A DNA stretch of 64,000 nt from Saccharopolyspora sp. SCSIO 74807 (lineage in GTDB: Bacteria; Actinomycetota; Actinomycetes; Mycobacteriales; Pseudonocardiaceae): NCBI RefSeq assembly GCF_037023755.1, contig NZ_CP146100.1, forward strand, positions 1,366,501-1,430,500. The letters run 5' to 3'. Made by a program: the position numbers and the translations under genes. How positions within the stretch are numbered: position 1 is the stretch's first letter; each line of letters opens with the position of its first letter. The notes under the pieces are model-generated. The model ran no database searches. It saw nothing but the letters and a program-made list of their open reading frames with translations, and had not been told where the DNA came from. Below, in pieces: positions 39,422 to 49,207 of the stretch.

Positions 39422-39859
39422 ATGCGCGGCCTCGCCATCGCCGGTTCCATTCTCGCCGCCGGCATTTCCCTGTCCGCCTGCACCGGAATGGTGGACTCCG
39501 GAAGTACGAGCATGGCTGCTTCGGCGTCCGGCTCGCACCAGGGCGAAGCGAACCAGATCCCCGGACCGACGAAGAACGACATCGACCAGGGCGGGACCCA
39601 AGGCCCCGACGGCGGCTTCTGGGAGGTCTACGCCCGCCAGAGCGACGAGGGATTCGCGGGCGCCGAGGAATCCATGAACACCATCAACGCCTACTTCAAC
39701 ACCGACCCGGCGGAGTTGGTGGGCGCCGACAAGTACGCCAAGGACGTCTACCAGGGCTTCGACTGCCACCTGAGCACCGTGCAGGAAACCGGCGCCCAGG
39801 CCGTCGACTGCTTCGACGACCAGAACATCTCGATCATCGCCACGACGCAGGCGGGCTGA
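39422..39859 (+). CDS. Small lipoprotein, function unknown
   Basis: A 145-residue protein with lipoprotein signal MRGLAIAGSILAAGISLSAC (lipobox LSAC). A short Gly/Ser linker follows, then a compact acidic domain of about 95 residues with two Cys near the end (DCHLS and VDCFDD) that may form a disulphide. The family is not recognised. AAGGAGAC is well placed before the ATG at 39422. It stands alone, divergent from the Rv3662c-like gene. Confidence 0.8.
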   Translation: MRGLAIAGSILAAGISLSACTGMVDSGSTSMAASASGSHQGEANQIPGPTKNDIDQGGTQGPDGGFWEVYARQSDEGFAGAEESMNTINAYFNTDPAELVGADKYAKDVYQGFDCHLSTVQETGAQAVDCFDDQNISIIATTQAG

Positions 39860-40090
39860 CCCGCAGCCCCGATCCGTCCGGACGGGTTCCGAGAACCCCG
39901 CCCCGGGACACCCCGGCAGGGGGAACACGTTCACCGCGCGGCCGATTCCGAACCCGCCCGCGATGTTTCCGGGAATTGCCCGCGACCAGCAGCAGCGGGA
40001 TGCGCGCGGGACGGGGGTCCGCGCCGCTGACGCGCGGCGAACGGGCGAGCGAGTCGCCGCGGACCGGAAACCGTCGGCAGGCGAACCGAT

Positions 40091-40125
40091 ACCGGAAGGC
40101 ACCCTCCCGGCTGGTGCCTTCCGGT
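40091..40125 (+). terminator. Hairpin terminator downstream of the lipoprotein gene
   Basis: A perfect 13-bp stem, ACCGGAAGGCACC with GGTGCCTTCCGGT, around a 9-nt loop, then TTCCT. It lies about 230 bp after the lipoprotein stop, so the 3' untranslated region would be long, or the hairpin ends another transcript. Confidence 0.7.
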
Positions 40126-40177
40126 TTCCTGCACGATCCGGTCTCGATAGGCCCATCGCACCCGGAACGCAACGGAC

Positions 40178-40192
40178 AAGTTGATGCAACTT
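40178..40192. promoter_or_regulatory. Palindrome upstream of acs
   Basis: AAGTTG-ATG-CAACTT, about 160 bp before the acs start. It is a possible operator for a regulator of acetate metabolism. It does not match the Crp/GlxR consensus. Confidence 0.4.
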
Positions 40193-40354
40193 TCGTCACA
40201 GCGCACTGCGATGCACGGACGGTAAGCTGCTGATCTCATCGCGTCCGCCACCAGATCGGCCGGACCCGCCCGCGAACCCCTGTCGGCGTGAGCCGGATCG
40301 CACTACGGTCTACCCGACACGAAAGGCGCCCCTTGAGCTGGGAGGTTCCCCGCG

Positions 40355-42337
40355 ATGAGTCAGCCCGACGGGCAAAGCAACACCCTGGACAACCTGCTCA
40401 CCGAGAGCAGGACCTTCCCCCCGCCGCAGGAGTTCGCTGCCGCGGCCAACGCCACGTCGGAGATGTACGACCAGGCCGCGGCCGACCGCGAAGGCTTCTG
40501 GGCGAAACAGGCAGAGCACCTGCACTGGGACACCGAGTGGTCGCAGGTGCTGGATTGGTCCGACGCACCGTTCGCGAAGTGGTTCGTCGGCGGCAAGCTC
40601 AACGTCGCCTACAACTGCGTGGACCGGCACGTCGACGAGGGCAACGGCGACCGGGTCGCGATCCATTGGGAAGGTGAACCCGGCGACAGCCGCCGGATCA
40701 CCTACGCGGAGCTGCAGCGCGAGGTCTCCCGCACCGCGAACGCGCTGTCCGAGCTCGGCGTCGGCACCGGTGACCGGGTGGCGATCTACCTGCCGATGCT
40801 GCCCGAGGCCGTGTTCTCGATGCTGGCCTGCGCACGGCTCGGCGCCCTGCACAGCGTCGTGTTCGGCGGCTTCTCCGCCGAGGCGCTGCGCTCCCGGATC
40901 AACGACGCGCAGGCGAAGGTCGTCATCACCTGCGACGGCCAGTACCGCCGCGGCAAGGCCGCCCCGCTGAAGGCCAACGTGGACGAGGCCGTGCAGGGCA
41001 CGCCGAGCATCGAGCACGTGCTCGTGGTCCAGCGCACCGAGTCCGAGGTGCACTGGGACGACAGCCGGGACAAATGGTGGCACGACGTGGTCCCCCGGCA
41101 GTCCGACAACCACAGCCCGCAGGCGTTCGACTCCGAGCACCCGCTGTTCATCCTCTACACCTCGGGCACCACCGGGAACCCGAAGGGCATCCTGCACACC
41201 TCCGGCGGCTACCTCACGCAGGCCGCCTACACGCACCGCAACGTCTTCGACCTGAAGCCGGGGTCGGACGTGTACTGGTGCACCGCCGACATCGGCTGGG
41301 TCACCGGGCACACCTACATCGTGTACGGCCCGCTGGCCAACGGCGCTTCGCAGGTGATCTACGAGGGCACCCCGAACACGCCGCACGAGGGCAGGCACTG
41401 GGAGATCGTGCAGAAGTACGGCGTTTCGCTGTACTACACGGCGCCGACCACGATCCGCACGTTCATGAAGTGGGGCTCGGAGTTCCCCGCCAAGTACGAC
41501 CTCTCGACGCTGCGGGTGCTGGGCTCGGTCGGCGAGCCGATCAACCCGGAGGCGTGGATGTGGTACCGCGAGCACATCGGCGGCGGCACCGCGCCGATCG
41601 TGGACACCTGGTGGCAGACCGAGACCGGCGCGATCATGATCTCGCCGCTGCCCGGGGTGACCGCCACCAAGCCCGGTTCGGCGCAGGTACCGCTGCCCGG
41701 CATCTCGGCGAAGGTGGTCGACGAGTCCGGCGCGGACGTCGGCCCCGGCGGCGGTGGGCTGCTGGTGCTGGACCAGCCGTGGCCGTCGATGCTGCGCGGC
41801 ATCTGGGGCGATGACCAGCGGTTCAAGGACACCTACTGGTCGAAGTTCGCCGACCTCGGCTACTACTTCGCGGGTGACGGGGCGAAGTACGACGAGGACG
41901 GCGACCTCTGGCTGCTGGGCCGGGTGGACGACGTCATGAACGTCTCCGGGCACCGCATCTCCACGACCGAGGTGGAGTCCGCGCTGGTGTCGCACCCGAC
42001 GGTGGCCGAGGCCGCGGTGGTCGGCGCCAAGGACGCCACGACCGGCGAGGGCATCGTCGCGTTCGTGATCCTGCGCGGCAACGCCGCGGACGAAGCCGGT
42101 GGCGAGGCCGCGATGCAGGCGCTGCGCGACCACGTCACCCGCGAGATCGGGCCGATCGCCAAGCCGCGGCAGATCATGGTCGTGCAGGAGCTGCCGAAGA
42201 CCCGCTCCGGCAAGATCATGCGCAGGCTGCTGCGGGACGTCGCGGAGAACCGGGAGGTCGGCGACGTGTCCACGCTGGCCGACTCCTCGGTGATGGACCA
42301 GATCTCGAAGGGCATCAGCAAGTCCGCGGAGGAGTGA
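40355..42337 (+). CDS. acs: Acetyl-CoA synthetase (AMP-forming)
   Basis: A 660-residue enzyme that activates acetate to acetyl-CoA through acetyl-AMP. It has the phosphate-binding loop YTSGTTGNPKG near residues 266-276, GWVTGHTYIVYGPL, DTWWQTETGAIMISPLPG, and the C-terminal PKTRSGKIMRRLLR, whose Lys620 is the residue acetylated to switch the enzyme off in relatives. Its length is typical. GGGAGG lies nine bases before the ATG. It corresponds to Rv3667 and is followed by a strong terminator. Confidence 0.96.
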   Translation: MSQPDGQSNTLDNLLTESRTFPPPQEFAAAANATSEMYDQAAADREGFWAKQAEHLHWDTEWSQVLDWSDAPFAKWFVGGKLNVAYNCVDRHVDEGNGDRVAIHWEGEPGDSRRITYAELQREVSRTANALSELGVGTGDRVAIYLPMLPEAVFSMLACARLGALHSVVFGGFSAEALRSRINDAQAKVVITCDGQYRRGKAAPLKANVDEAVQGTPSIEHVLVVQRTESEVHWDDSRDKWWHDVVPRQSDNHSPQAFDSEHPLFILYTSGTTGNPKGILHTSGGYLTQAAYTHRNVFDLKPGSDVYWCTADIGWVTGHTYIVYGPLANGASQVIYEGTPNTPHEGRHWEIVQKYGVSLYYTAPTTIRTFMKWGSEFPAKYDLSTLRVLGSVGEPINPEAWMWYREHIGGGTAPIVDTWWQTETGAIMISPLPGVTATKPGSAQVPLPGISAKVVDESGADVGPGGGGLLVLDQPWPSMLRGIWGDDQRFKDTYWSKFADLGYYFAGDGAKYDEDGDLWLLGRVDDVMNVSGHRISTTEVESALVSHPTVAEAAVVGAKDATTGEGIVAFVILRGNAADEAGGEAAMQALRDHVTREIGPIAKPRQIMVVQELPKTRSGKIMRRLLRDVAENREVGDVSTLADSSVMDQISKGISKSAEE

Positions 42338-42348
42338 TCCGCTGACCC

Positions 42349-42386
42349 GAGTGCAGGCCCCTTCGCGACCGAGGGGGCCTGCACTC
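42349..42386 (+). terminator. Terminator of acs
   Basis: A perfect 13-bp stem, GAGTGCAGGCCCC with GGGGCCTGCACTC, and 12-nt loop, 11 bp after the acs stop. Confidence 0.9.
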
Positions 42387-42489
42387 TGCGGTCGGCCGCG
42401 AGCTGAAGTGCTGCTGTTAGGGTCTTGCCAGGGTGTGCCGGGAAGTCTGGTCGGCGTGGTGTGACCGCGTACGTCCAGGAGGCCGGCCG

Positions 42490-43707
42490 ATGACCGAACC
42501 CGACAACGACCAGTCGCCCCGCGGACGCGTCCGGGCCAGGGCGTTCGACTTCGGGGAGTACCTGCGGACCGAGACGGTCGGCGGCATGGTGCTGCTGGCG
42601 GCGACCGCCATCGCGCTGATCGCGGCGAACTCGCCTGCCGGCGGGCTCTACCAGGCGGTGCGCGACTTCCAGCTCGGGCCGCACGCGCTGCACCTGGACC
42701 TGAGCATCGGCGAGTGGGCCAAGGACGGCCTGCTGGCGATCTTCTTCTTCGTCGCGGGCCTGGAGCTCAAACGCGAACTGGTCGTCGGCGAACTCGCCGA
42801 CCGCAAGCGGGCGCTGCTGCCGGTGCTGGCCGCGCTGGGCGGCATGATCGTGCCCGCGGTGCTCGCCTTCGCGATCGGGCACGGCGCCCCCGGCGCCGGA
42901 CAGGCGTGGGCGATCCCGGTGGCCACCGACATCGCGTTCGCGCTCGGGGTGCTGTCGCTGACCGGGTCGGGGATGCCGACGGCCGCGCGGGTGTTCCTGC
43001 TCAGCCTCGCCGTGGTGGACGACCTCGGGGCGATCGTCGTGATCGCGGTGCTGTTCACGCAGGGATTGAACCTGCTGGCGCTGCTGGCGGCCGTCGTGCT
43101 GTGCGCGGCCTACTGGTTCGCCCAGCACAAGCGGATCAGTACCGCCTACCTCTACGTCCCGCTGGCGCTGGCCACGTGGATCGCGGTGCACAGCAGCGGC
43201 ATCCACGCCACGATCGCCGGTGTCGCGCTCGGCCTGCTGACCCGCGTCAAGCGCGACCCGGACGAGGACGCTTCGCCGTCGATGCGGCTGGAGCACCGGC
43301 TGCAGCCCTGGTCGGCCGGGCTCGTGGTGCCGGTGTTCGCGTTCTTCGCCGCCGGGGTTCCGGTGGACGCCGCAGCGCTCGGCGAGATGTTCCAGGACCG
43401 GGTCGCGGTCGCGGTGATGGCCGGACTGTTCGTCGGGAAGTTCATCGGCATCCTCGGCACCTCGTTCGCCGCGGTGAAACTGGGCCTTGCCGCCTCCCCG
43501 ACCGGCGTGACCTGGCGGGACATGGCGGCGCTGGCGATGCTCGGCGGGGTCGGCTTCACGGTGAGCCTGCTGATCGCCGAACTCTCGCTGGCCGGTGACG
43601 CCGCCGAACGCGCCAAGGCCGCCGTGCTGCTCGCCTCCGCCCTCGCCTCCCTCGCCGCATCGGCGATGCTGCTGCGCCGCCGCGGCACGCGGCGAGACGG
43701 CGCCTGA
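42490..43707 (+). CDS. nhaA: Na+/H+ antiporter NhaA
   Basis: A 405-residue membrane protein with about twelve hydrophobic segments. It exchanges Na+ for H+ to keep pH and sodium in range. The ion-site motifs are visible: VATDIAFALGVLSL (Asp) and SLAVVDDLGAIVVI (Asp-Asp), then the Lys-containing VGKFIGILGTSF and the late FTVSLLIAEL. ATG at 42490 has AGGAGG upstream; the open frame before it is not needed. It lies between acs and the holin-like gene, where mycobacteria carry other genes. Confidence 0.93.
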   Translation: MTEPDNDQSPRGRVRARAFDFGEYLRTETVGGMVLLAATAIALIAANSPAGGLYQAVRDFQLGPHALHLDLSIGEWAKDGLLAIFFFVAGLELKRELVVGELADRKRALLPVLAALGGMIVPAVLAFAIGHGAPGAGQAWAIPVATDIAFALGVLSLTGSGMPTAARVFLLSLAVVDDLGAIVVIAVLFTQGLNLLALLAAVVLCAAYWFAQHKRISTAYLYVPLALATWIAVHSSGIHATIAGVALGLLTRVKRDPDEDASPSMRLEHRLQPWSAGLVVPVFAFFAAGVPVDAAALGEMFQDRVAVAVMAGLFVGKFIGILGTSFAAVKLGLAASPTGVTWRDMAALAMLGGVGFTVSLLIAELSLAGDAAERAKAAVLLASALASLAASAMLLRRRGTRRDGA

Positions 43708-43821
43708 GAGGTCGCGCCGAGCGATCACCTCGGCAAATCGAGTTCACCGACGAGCACCGAGATCACCCACCGGTAACACCGAGCGAGTCTCGCTCGGTTG
43801 CCGGTCGGGCCGCGTGGCACG

Positions 43822-44328
43822 ATGGCGGGCGTGAACGCCCAGAAGAACCAGCAAGGCAGCAGCGACAGCGCCGCGGCGTCGGCCGTCACGTCCCTCCCGC
43901 TGTCCGAGGAGGGCACCGGCGCGGGCGGCGAGCAGTCCGTCGGCACGCTCGTGCGGGACGCGACTACGCACTTGTCGACCCTGGTGCGCGGCGAGATCGA
44001 ACTCGCCAAGACCGAAATCACCGGTGAGGTCAAGAAGGGCGTCAAGGGCAGCGTCTTCTTCATCCTCGCGCTGGCCGTGCTCGCGTTCAGCATGTTCTTC
44101 CTGTTCTTCACGCTCGCCGAAGGGCTGCACGCGCTCGGGATCTGGCGGTGGGCGTCGTTCGGGATCACCTTCCTGCTGATGCTGCTGGTGGCCGGCGTGT
44201 TCGGGCTGCTCGGCTACCGGCGGGTGCGCAAGATCCGGGCACCGAAGCGCACCATCGCCACGCTCAAGGACACCAAGCAGCTGGCGCAGCGACGCGGCCA
44301 ATCCGAGGAACAAGCCATCGAAAGCTAG
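43822..44328 (+). CDS. Holin-X-like (Phage_holin_3_6) membrane protein, Rv3669-like position
   Basis: A 168-residue protein. It has a disordered N-terminus, an amphipathic helix (VGTLVRDATTHLSTLVRGEIELAKTEITGEVKKG), two membrane segments (about 75-100 and 110-135) and a basic tail. This is the actinobacterial putative holin-X family, which despite its name is chromosomal and of unknown role. It corresponds in place to Rv3669, upstream of marP. ATG at 43822 or GTG at 43831 could start it; neither has a good Shine-Dalgarno. Confidence 0.8.
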   Translation: MAGVNAQKNQQGSSDSAAASAVTSLPLSEEGTGAGGEQSVGTLVRDATTHLSTLVRGEIELAKTEITGEVKKGVKGSVFFILALAVLAFSMFFLFFTLAEGLHALGIWRWASFGITFLLMLLVAGVFGLLGYRRVRKIRAPKRTIATLKDTKQLAQRRGQSEEQAIES

Positions 44329-44411
44329 CCGCTGTTCGGGAAGTGGTCCGGGTCCGCGGGCACCGCAAGCCGTGACTCCGCTCGCTGAACTGAACCCGGC
44401 CGCAGCCGACG

Positions 44412-44446
44412 AAACCGCCCGGTCCCGCACGTGGACCGGGCGGTTT
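44412..44446. terminator. Bidirectional terminator between the holin-like gene and marP
   Basis: A perfect 14-bp stem, AAACCGCCCGGTCC with GGACCGGGCGGTTT, and 7-nt loop, with T tracts on the plus strand side. It lies between convergent genes. Confidence 0.92.
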
Positions 44447-44459
44447 TTCGCGCCCGGGC

Positions 44460-45647
44460 TCAGCCCGCGGTGCACTCCCCCGTGGACACCGGGGTGTTCA
44501 GCGCGGAGGCTTGCGCGACCTCGTCGGACACCTCGTCGGCGGTCAGCGCGAACCCGGTGTCCGGATCGTCCACGGCCGCGCCGAACACGACGCCGACGAC
44601 GTCGCCCTCCGCGTCGATCAGCGGACCGCCCGAGTTCCCGCTCTGCACCTTCCCGCGCACCGTGTACACGTCGCGGACCACGGTGTTGCCGTCGTAGATG
44701 TCCGGGCCGCGCAGGTTGATCCGCTCGCGCACCCGGCCTGCGGCGGCCGTGTACGGCCCGTCCAGCGGGTAGCCGAGCGCGATCGCGTTGCCGCCGGGCG
44801 GCACCTCGGAGCGGTCCAACGGCATCGCGTCCGCGTCCAGGTCCGGCACCGACAGCACCGCAACGTCCGTGGACGGGTCGAACAGCACCACTTCCGCGTC
44901 GAACTGGCCGCGGCCGACCTCGATCGACACCCGGTCGGTGCCCGCGACGACGTGCGCGTTGGTCATCACCCGGTGCGGCGCGACCACGAAACCGGTGCCC
45001 TCCAGCGCCCGCGCGCACGAGGACGCGCGGCCGCGGACCTTCACCACGCTGGTCTGCGCGTTGCGCACCACGTCGCTGGAGGCCAGCGCCGGATCCGGCG
45101 GATCGATCGCGGCCACCGGGGTCTGCGAGAACGGTTCCAGCGCGTCCGGGAAGCCGCTGACCCCGAGCATCCGGCGCAGCTCGTCCGGCAACGACTTCAC
45201 CGCCGCCGGCATCACCGAATCCACCGTGCGCAGCACCGAGGACCGGGTGATCGACGAAGCCAGCCCCGGCATCGCCGAAGCGGACGTGAACGGCAGCGCC
45301 ACCAGCCACGCCACCACGAACACGGCCGCGCACTGCAGCACCGCGCCGAGCACGTTGTCCACGCCGGTCAGCTTCGCCGAGGTGATCCGGTCGCGCAGCT
45401 CCCGCCCGGCCCACATGCCGAACGTCTCGCCGAAGGCCACCAGCAGCACCACGATGCCCACGCCGAACCCGACCCGGGCCGGTTGGCTGTCCAGCCGCTC
45501 CAGCAGCAGCGGCGCCACCCGCAACCCCACGATCGCCCCGACGAACACGCCGAGGAACGAGAACAGGGCCGTGACCAGGCCGTTGCGCGCGCCGGACACG
45601 GCGGCCAGCAACGCCAGCGCCACCACCAGCAGATCGACCCAGTTCAC
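44460..45647 (-). CDS. marP: Membrane-anchored periplasmic serine protease MarP
   Basis: A 395-residue protease required in M. tuberculosis for acid resistance, where it acts on peptidoglycan hydrolases. Four N-terminal membrane segments (CvpA-like, residues 1-125) precede a chymotrypsin-like domain with His232 (NAHVV), Asp261 (STDVAVL) and Ser339 (QSGNSGG). Cys211 and Cys392 match the redox disulphide that stabilises the mycobacterial enzyme. GTG at 45647 has GGGAG upstream. It is the last gene of a leftward operon Nudix-thioredoxin-nth equivalent to Rv3671c-Rv3674c. Confidence 0.93.
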   Translation of the reverse strand: MNWVDLLVVALALLAAVSGARNGLVTALFSFLGVFVGAIVGLRVAPLLLERLDSQPARVGFGVGIVVLLVAFGETFGMWAGRELRDRITSAKLTGVDNVLGAVLQCAAVFVVAWLVALPFTSASAMPGLASSITRSSVLRTVDSVMPAAVKSLPDELRRMLGVSGFPDALEPFSQTPVAAIDPPDPALASSDVVRNAQTSVVKVRGRASSCARALEGTGFVVAPHRVMTNAHVVAGTDRVSIEVGRGQFDAEVVLFDPSTDVAVLSVPDLDADAMPLDRSEVPPGGNAIALGYPLDGPYTAAAGRVRERINLRGPDIYDGNTVVRDVYTVRGKVQSGNSGGPLIDAEGDVVGVVFGAAVDDPDTGFALTADEVSDEVAQASALNTPVSTGECTAG

Positions 45648-45725
45648 CGAGCTCCCTTCGACGGCCGCCGCCCGCGGCGATCCGAGCGATCACTCAACCC
45701 GACCGGAACCGGCATCAGCAAGCCG

Positions 45726-46421
45726 TCACGAACCGAACCCGGCGTCATCGGCCTCCTCAGCGGCCCGCCACGCCTCGTCCAGGCCCAGCACGTCGTCGCC
45801 GTTCCACCGGCGCGACCAGCCGGCCAAGTCCAGCACGCCGGACAGCAGCGCACCGGTGAAGCCCCACACCAGCATCCCGGGCACCAGGAAGGCCGGACTC
45901 GGGTGGCGGCTGCTCAACCGCACGTTGATCCGGTTCGCCGGGTCGACCAGCCACGAGATCGGCACCCGCGCCACCGCCCGGGTCTCGCCCGGGTCGACCG
46001 GGGCCACCGGCGACGGTTCGCGCCAGTGCGCCAGCACCGGCGTCACCCGGAAACCGCTGTGCGCGACGTGCAGCTCCGGCAGCGTGCCCAGCGTCCGCAC
46101 GCCCTCCGGGAGCACGCCCACTTCTTCCTGCGCTTCCCGCAGCGCCGCACCGGTCGGGCCGTCGTCGTCCGGATCGATCGAACCTCCGGGGAAGGCGACC
46201 TGCCCCGGGTGCGAGTTCAACCCGTCGGCGCGGCGGATCAGCAGCACGTCCGGGCCGGTGCCCGCCTGCTCGCCGAACAGGATCAGCACCGCCGCCGGGC
46301 GGGCGCTGCGCGGCGGGCGCCCGTGCGGCCAGCCGAAATGGCCCTGGTCGACTTCGGCGGTGCGCCGGACCAGCGGGCGCAGCCAATCCGGCGCGCCGTC
46401 GAGGGCGACCTGCTCCGTCAC
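45726..46421 (-). CDS. Nudix hydrolase of the coenzyme A pyrophosphatase type
   Basis: A 231-residue hydrolase. The Nudix box is GGSIDPDDDGPTGAALREAQEEVGV, preceded by LLIRRADGLNSHPGQVAFPGG, which is the UPF0035 signature of CoA pyrophosphatases that split CoA to phosphopantetheine and ADP-ribose phosphate. It is equivalent to Rv3672c. GTG at 46421 overlaps the stop of the thioredoxin-like gene by 4 bp. Confidence 0.88.
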   Translation of the reverse strand: MTEQVALDGAPDWLRPLVRRTAEVDQGHFGWPHGRPPRSARPAAVLILFGEQAGTGPDVLLIRRADGLNSHPGQVAFPGGSIDPDDDGPTGAALREAQEEVGVLPEGVRTLGTLPELHVAHSGFRVTPVLAHWREPSPVAPVDPGETRAVARVPISWLVDPANRINVRLSSRHPSPAFLVPGMLVWGFTGALLSGVLDLAGWSRRWNGDDVLGLDEAWRAAEEADDAGFGS

Positions 46422-47077
46422 GACTGCCCTCCCAAGGTGCGGCTGACCGCGGCTCGGACCTCGTCGGCCGAGCCGAACACCCCCGGATCGACGCGGCGCA
46501 CTTCGCCGGAAGCGGTGAGCACGAAGCTGGCGGGCAGCACGTTCGGCACCCGCAGCGCCGAGCGGAGCCCGCCGTCGACGTCGTGCACCGCGGGGTACCG
46601 GACCCCGAGGTCCCGCAGCAGCTGCAACCCGCCTGCCTCGTCGCTGAGCACCTGCACGCCGAGCACCGGCACCGAACCGGGCCGCTGCGAATACTCCTGC
46701 AGCGCGGGCAGCTCGGTGCGGCACGGACCGCACCACGTCGCCCACACGTTGATCAGCACCGGCCTGCCCGCGACCGCCGCGCCGACATCGACCGGAGCCC
46801 CGTCGGCCATGCACGTCCCGGTGACGCCCGCGAGCTGCGCCGGACCGCCCGGTCGCGGCTGCGGGCACGGCTGCATGCCGGTGCGCAGCGCCGGATCGAC
46901 CGGGGGCGGGTCCGCGGTGCCCGGAGCCGGCTGCGGGCTCGCGGTTCCACCGGAGTCCCGGCCGGTGAGCTGGGCGCCCGGCAACAGCGCGACCACGGCG
47001 AGACCGGCCAGCACGAGCACCACGATCGTCCACTGGATCTCGGTGCGGAACTCGCGCAGTTGCCGCCAGCGGCTCAC
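46418..47077 (-). CDS. Membrane-anchored thioredoxin-like (TlpA/ResA-type) protein
   Basis: A 219-residue protein with an N-terminal membrane anchor (about residues 16-33), a Pro-rich linker, then a thioredoxin fold with active site W-C116-GP-C119 and cis-Pro NVLP. It would work outside the membrane as a disulphide reductase, possibly for cytochrome c maturation or other exported thiols. Two extra Cys (71, 89) lie before the fold. It is equivalent to Rv3673c. It starts at GTG 47077 with a 4-bp overlap with nth. Confidence 0.87.
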   Translation of the reverse strand: MSRWRQLREFRTEIQWTIVVLVLAGLAVVALLPGAQLTGRDSGGTASPQPAPGTADPPPVDPALRTGMQPCPQPRPGGPAQLAGVTGTCMADGAPVDVGAAVAGRPVLINVWATWCGPCRTELPALQEYSQRPGSVPVLGVQVLSDEAGGLQLLRDLGVRYPAVHDVDGGLRSALRVPNVLPASFVLTASGEVRRVDPGVFGSADEVRAAVSRTLGGQS

Positions 47078-48006
47078 CTGTCCGGCTCCTCGGCCGCGGC
47101 GCGCTCGATCGTCGCCGCGTCCAGCTCCCCGGACACCCCGGCCAGCTCCAGCAGCCGCGGCGCCTCCGGGCCGCGCACCAGCTTCGCCGCTGCCTGCGGT
47201 TCCTCCGGTCCCGCGCCGAACGCCGGGCAGTCCTTGGCCAGCAGGCACGCCCCGCAGGCCGGTTTGCGCGAGTGGCACACGCGGCGGCCGTGGAAGATCA
47301 CGTAGTGCGAGAGCATCGTCCATTCCTTGCGCGGAATGAGCTCGCCGACCGCGTGCTCGACCTTGACCGGGTCCTCCTCCGCGGTCCACTGCCAGCGCCG
47401 CACCAGCCGGCCGAAGTGCGTGTCCACCGTGATGCCGGGGACGTCGAAGGCGTTGCCGAGGATGACGTTGGCGGTCTTGCGGCCGATGCCCGGCAGCTTG
47501 ACCAGGTCCTCCAGCCGCGCGGGCAGCTGCCCGTCGTGCCGCTCGACGAGCGCGGCGCCCATGCCCATCAGCGAATTCGCCTTGTTCCGGTAGAAGCCGG
47601 TGGAGCGGATCATCTCCTCCAGCTCGGCGCGCTCGGCTCCCGCGTAGTCGGCGGCCGTGCGGTAGCGCGCGAACAGCGCGGGCGTGACCTCGTTGACCCG
47701 CTTGTCGGTGCACTGGGCGGACAGCACGGTCGCCACCGCCAGTTCCAGCGGCGTCTCGAAGTCCAGCTCGCAGTGCGCCTCCGGATAGGCCTCGGCCAGC
47801 GCGCGCAGCATCCTGCGGGCGCGCCGGACCAGGCCGGTCCGCGTCTCCGCGGCCCGTGACCTGCGCCGGGCCGGTGCCTTGCGGGCGCCGTCCCGGCCGT
47901 TCGGCGACGTGGCACCGGGCCCGGTCGGCTGCGCTGGGGAAGATCGACCCCGGCCCCGCGCTGCGGTGGCCGCCGCGTTCGAGCGGTCTTGAGCTGGCTC
48001 CGGCAC
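47074..48006 (-). CDS. nth: Endonuclease III (DNA glycosylase/AP lyase)
   Basis: A base-excision repair enzyme for oxidised pyrimidines. The helix-hairpin-helix [13 protein letters not shown], the catalytic Lys in SAQCTDKRV, the catalytic Asp in VDTHFGRL and the 4Fe-4S cluster [17 protein letters not shown] (C-x6-C-x2-C-x5-C) are all present. The chosen GTG at 48006 gives 310 residues with an Ala/Arg/Pro-rich N-terminus of about 55. It is supported by TACCCT six bases upstream, a leaderless arrangement. A shorter start within the basic segment is possible. It leads the nth-thioredoxin-Nudix-marP operon. Confidence 0.9.
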   Translation of the reverse strand: MPEPAQDRSNAAATAARGRGRSSPAQPTGPGATSPNGRDGARKAPARRRSRAAETRTGLVRRARRMLRALAEAYPEAHCELDFETPLELAVATVLSAQCTDKRVNEVTPALFARYRTAADYAGAERAELEEMIRSTGFYRNKANSLMGMGAALVERHDGQLPARLEDLVKLPGIGRKTANVILGNAFDVPGITVDTHFGRLVRRWQWTAEEDPVKVEHAVGELIPRKEWTMLSHYVIFHGRRVCHSRKPACGACLLAKDCPAFGAGPEEPQAAAKLVRGPEAPRLLELAGVSGELDAATIERAAAEEPDR

Positions 48007-48112
48007 TCCACCAGGGTACGGACCCGGTCGACACCCCGGTCCGGCCCCGAGCGGCGGTGACCCACCCCCGGTTGCACCTGGCTCGAAGGCATGAGCGAGG
48101 ATTCGGAGCATC

Positions 48113-48367
48113 ATGACTGCCTGGTTCGTTGTCGTCGTACCGCTAGTGATCATGTTCTTCACGCTGTTCATGGAGCGCGTGGAGGCGAGACTGCGGCACG
48201 TCGCGGTGCAGGAGAACGAGGTCGAAGAGCTGCTGGAGAACGCCCGGCCGGACGAGGTGCGGGCGCTGTTCCGGCAGGGAATTGGACGTGCGCTGGAGCT
48301 GTTCCAGCTACGCAGGGTGGGACGCGCAGGCAGACTGCGGACTCGCCGTTCCCGTGACCGGTCTTAG
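48113..48367 (+). CDS. Small single-span membrane protein, Rv3675-like position
   Basis: An 84-residue protein. It has one N-terminal membrane helix ([27 protein letters not shown]), an acidic helix ([21 protein letters not shown]) and a very basic C-terminus ([17 protein letters not shown]). It corresponds in place and size class to Rv3675, just before crp. The function is unknown. GGAG lies eight bases upstream. It is divergent from nth across 106 bp. Confidence 0.8.
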   Translation: MTAWFVVVVPLVIMFFTLFMERVEARLRHVAVQENEVEELLENARPDEVRALFRQGIGRALELFQLRRVGRAGRLRTRRSRDRS

Positions 48368-48462
48368 ACTTGACGGGTAGTGATCGGCGGCAAGGCCGGT
48401 GACCGCAACGGGACGCGGGGCCGCGACGAACAAGCCGCCGCGTCTCAGCATGGAGGGACGAG

Positions 48463-49137
48463 GTGGACGAGACCCTATCCAGGGCCGGCATTTTCCAGGG
48501 AGTGGAACCGGCCGCTGCGGAGGCATTGACCCAGTCGCTGGAACCGTCGGAGTTCCCGCGCGGACACGTGATCTTCGCCGAAGGCGAGCCGGGTGATCGG
48601 CTCTACATCATTCAATCCGGCAAGGTGAAGCTCGGCCGCAAGTCGCCGGACGGGCGGGAGAACCTGCTGGCGATCATGGGGCCGTCGGACATGTTCGGCG
48701 AGCTGTCCATCTTCGACCCGGGTCCGCGGACTTCCACCGCCACGACGGTGACCGAGGTCCGCGCGCTGACGATGGACCGCGGCGCGCTGCGCCAGTGGAT
48801 CGGCAATCGGCCCGAGATCGCCGAGCAGCTGCTGCGCGTCATCGCGCGCAGACTGCGCCGGACCAACGGCATGCTGGCCGACCTGATCTTCACCGACGTG
48901 CCGGGCCGGGTCGCCAAGGCGCTGCTGCAGCTCGCGCAGCGCTTCGGCAGCCAGGAAGCCGGACTGCTGCGGGTCACTCACGACCTCACGCAGGAGGAGA
49001 TCGCGCAGTACGTCGGGGCTTCGCGGGAGACCGTGAACAAGGCGCTGGCGGACTTCGCGCACCGCGGCTGGCTGCGGCTGGAGGGCAAGAGCGTGCTCAT
49101 CCTCGATCCGGAACGGCTGGCGCGCCGCGCCCGCTGA
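48463..49137 (+). CDS. crp: cAMP receptor protein (Crp/GlxR)
   Basis: A 224-residue global regulator. The N-terminal cyclic-nucleotide domain has the phosphate-binding cassette [16 protein letters not shown] (residues 78-93, with Glu80 and Arg89). The C-terminal winged helix includes [24 protein letters not shown]. It is equivalent to Rv3676 and corynebacterial GlxR. GTG at 48463 has TGGAGGG upstream. TTGAC at 48370 is a possible -35 box. The adenylate cyclase found near topA in mycobacteria is not in this window. Confidence 0.95.
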   Translation: MDETLSRAGIFQGVEPAAAEALTQSLEPSEFPRGHVIFAEGEPGDRLYIIQSGKVKLGRKSPDGRENLLAIMGPSDMFGELSIFDPGPRTSTATTVTEVRALTMDRGALRQWIGNRPEIAEQLLRVIARRLRRTNGMLADLIFTDVPGRVAKALLQLAQRFGSQEAGLLRVTHDLTQEEIAQYVGASRETVNKALADFAHRGWLRLEGKSVLILDPERLARRAR

Positions 49138-49151
49138 CCTCCGCGGCACAC

Positions 49152-49207
49152 AACGCGCGCCGCCTGACGGGTTCGCTGGTATTCGGACCCCTCAGTCGGC
49201 GCGCGTT
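49152..49207 (+). terminator. Terminator of crp
   Basis: AACGCGCGCCG (from 49152) pairs with CGGCGCGCGTT (to 49207), with a further CTGA/TCAG step inside and TTC after it. It begins 15 bp after the crp stop. Confidence 0.85.

Larger units (their letters stand above)
39860..40354. other. Intergenic region upstream of acs
   Basis: 495 bp with no credible gene. It contains a strong hairpin at 40091-40125 and a palindrome at 40178-40192. The acs promoter is probably between 40190 and 40320. Confidence 0.5.

Noticed and set aside
40178-40192. Crp/GlxR binding site upstream of acs
   Set aside because: The palindrome AAGTTG-ATG-CAACTT does not match TGTGA-N6-TCACA.
41863-43728. 621-codon minus-strand open frame opposite acs and nhaA
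   Set aside because: Antisense of acs and nhaA. No domain is visible.
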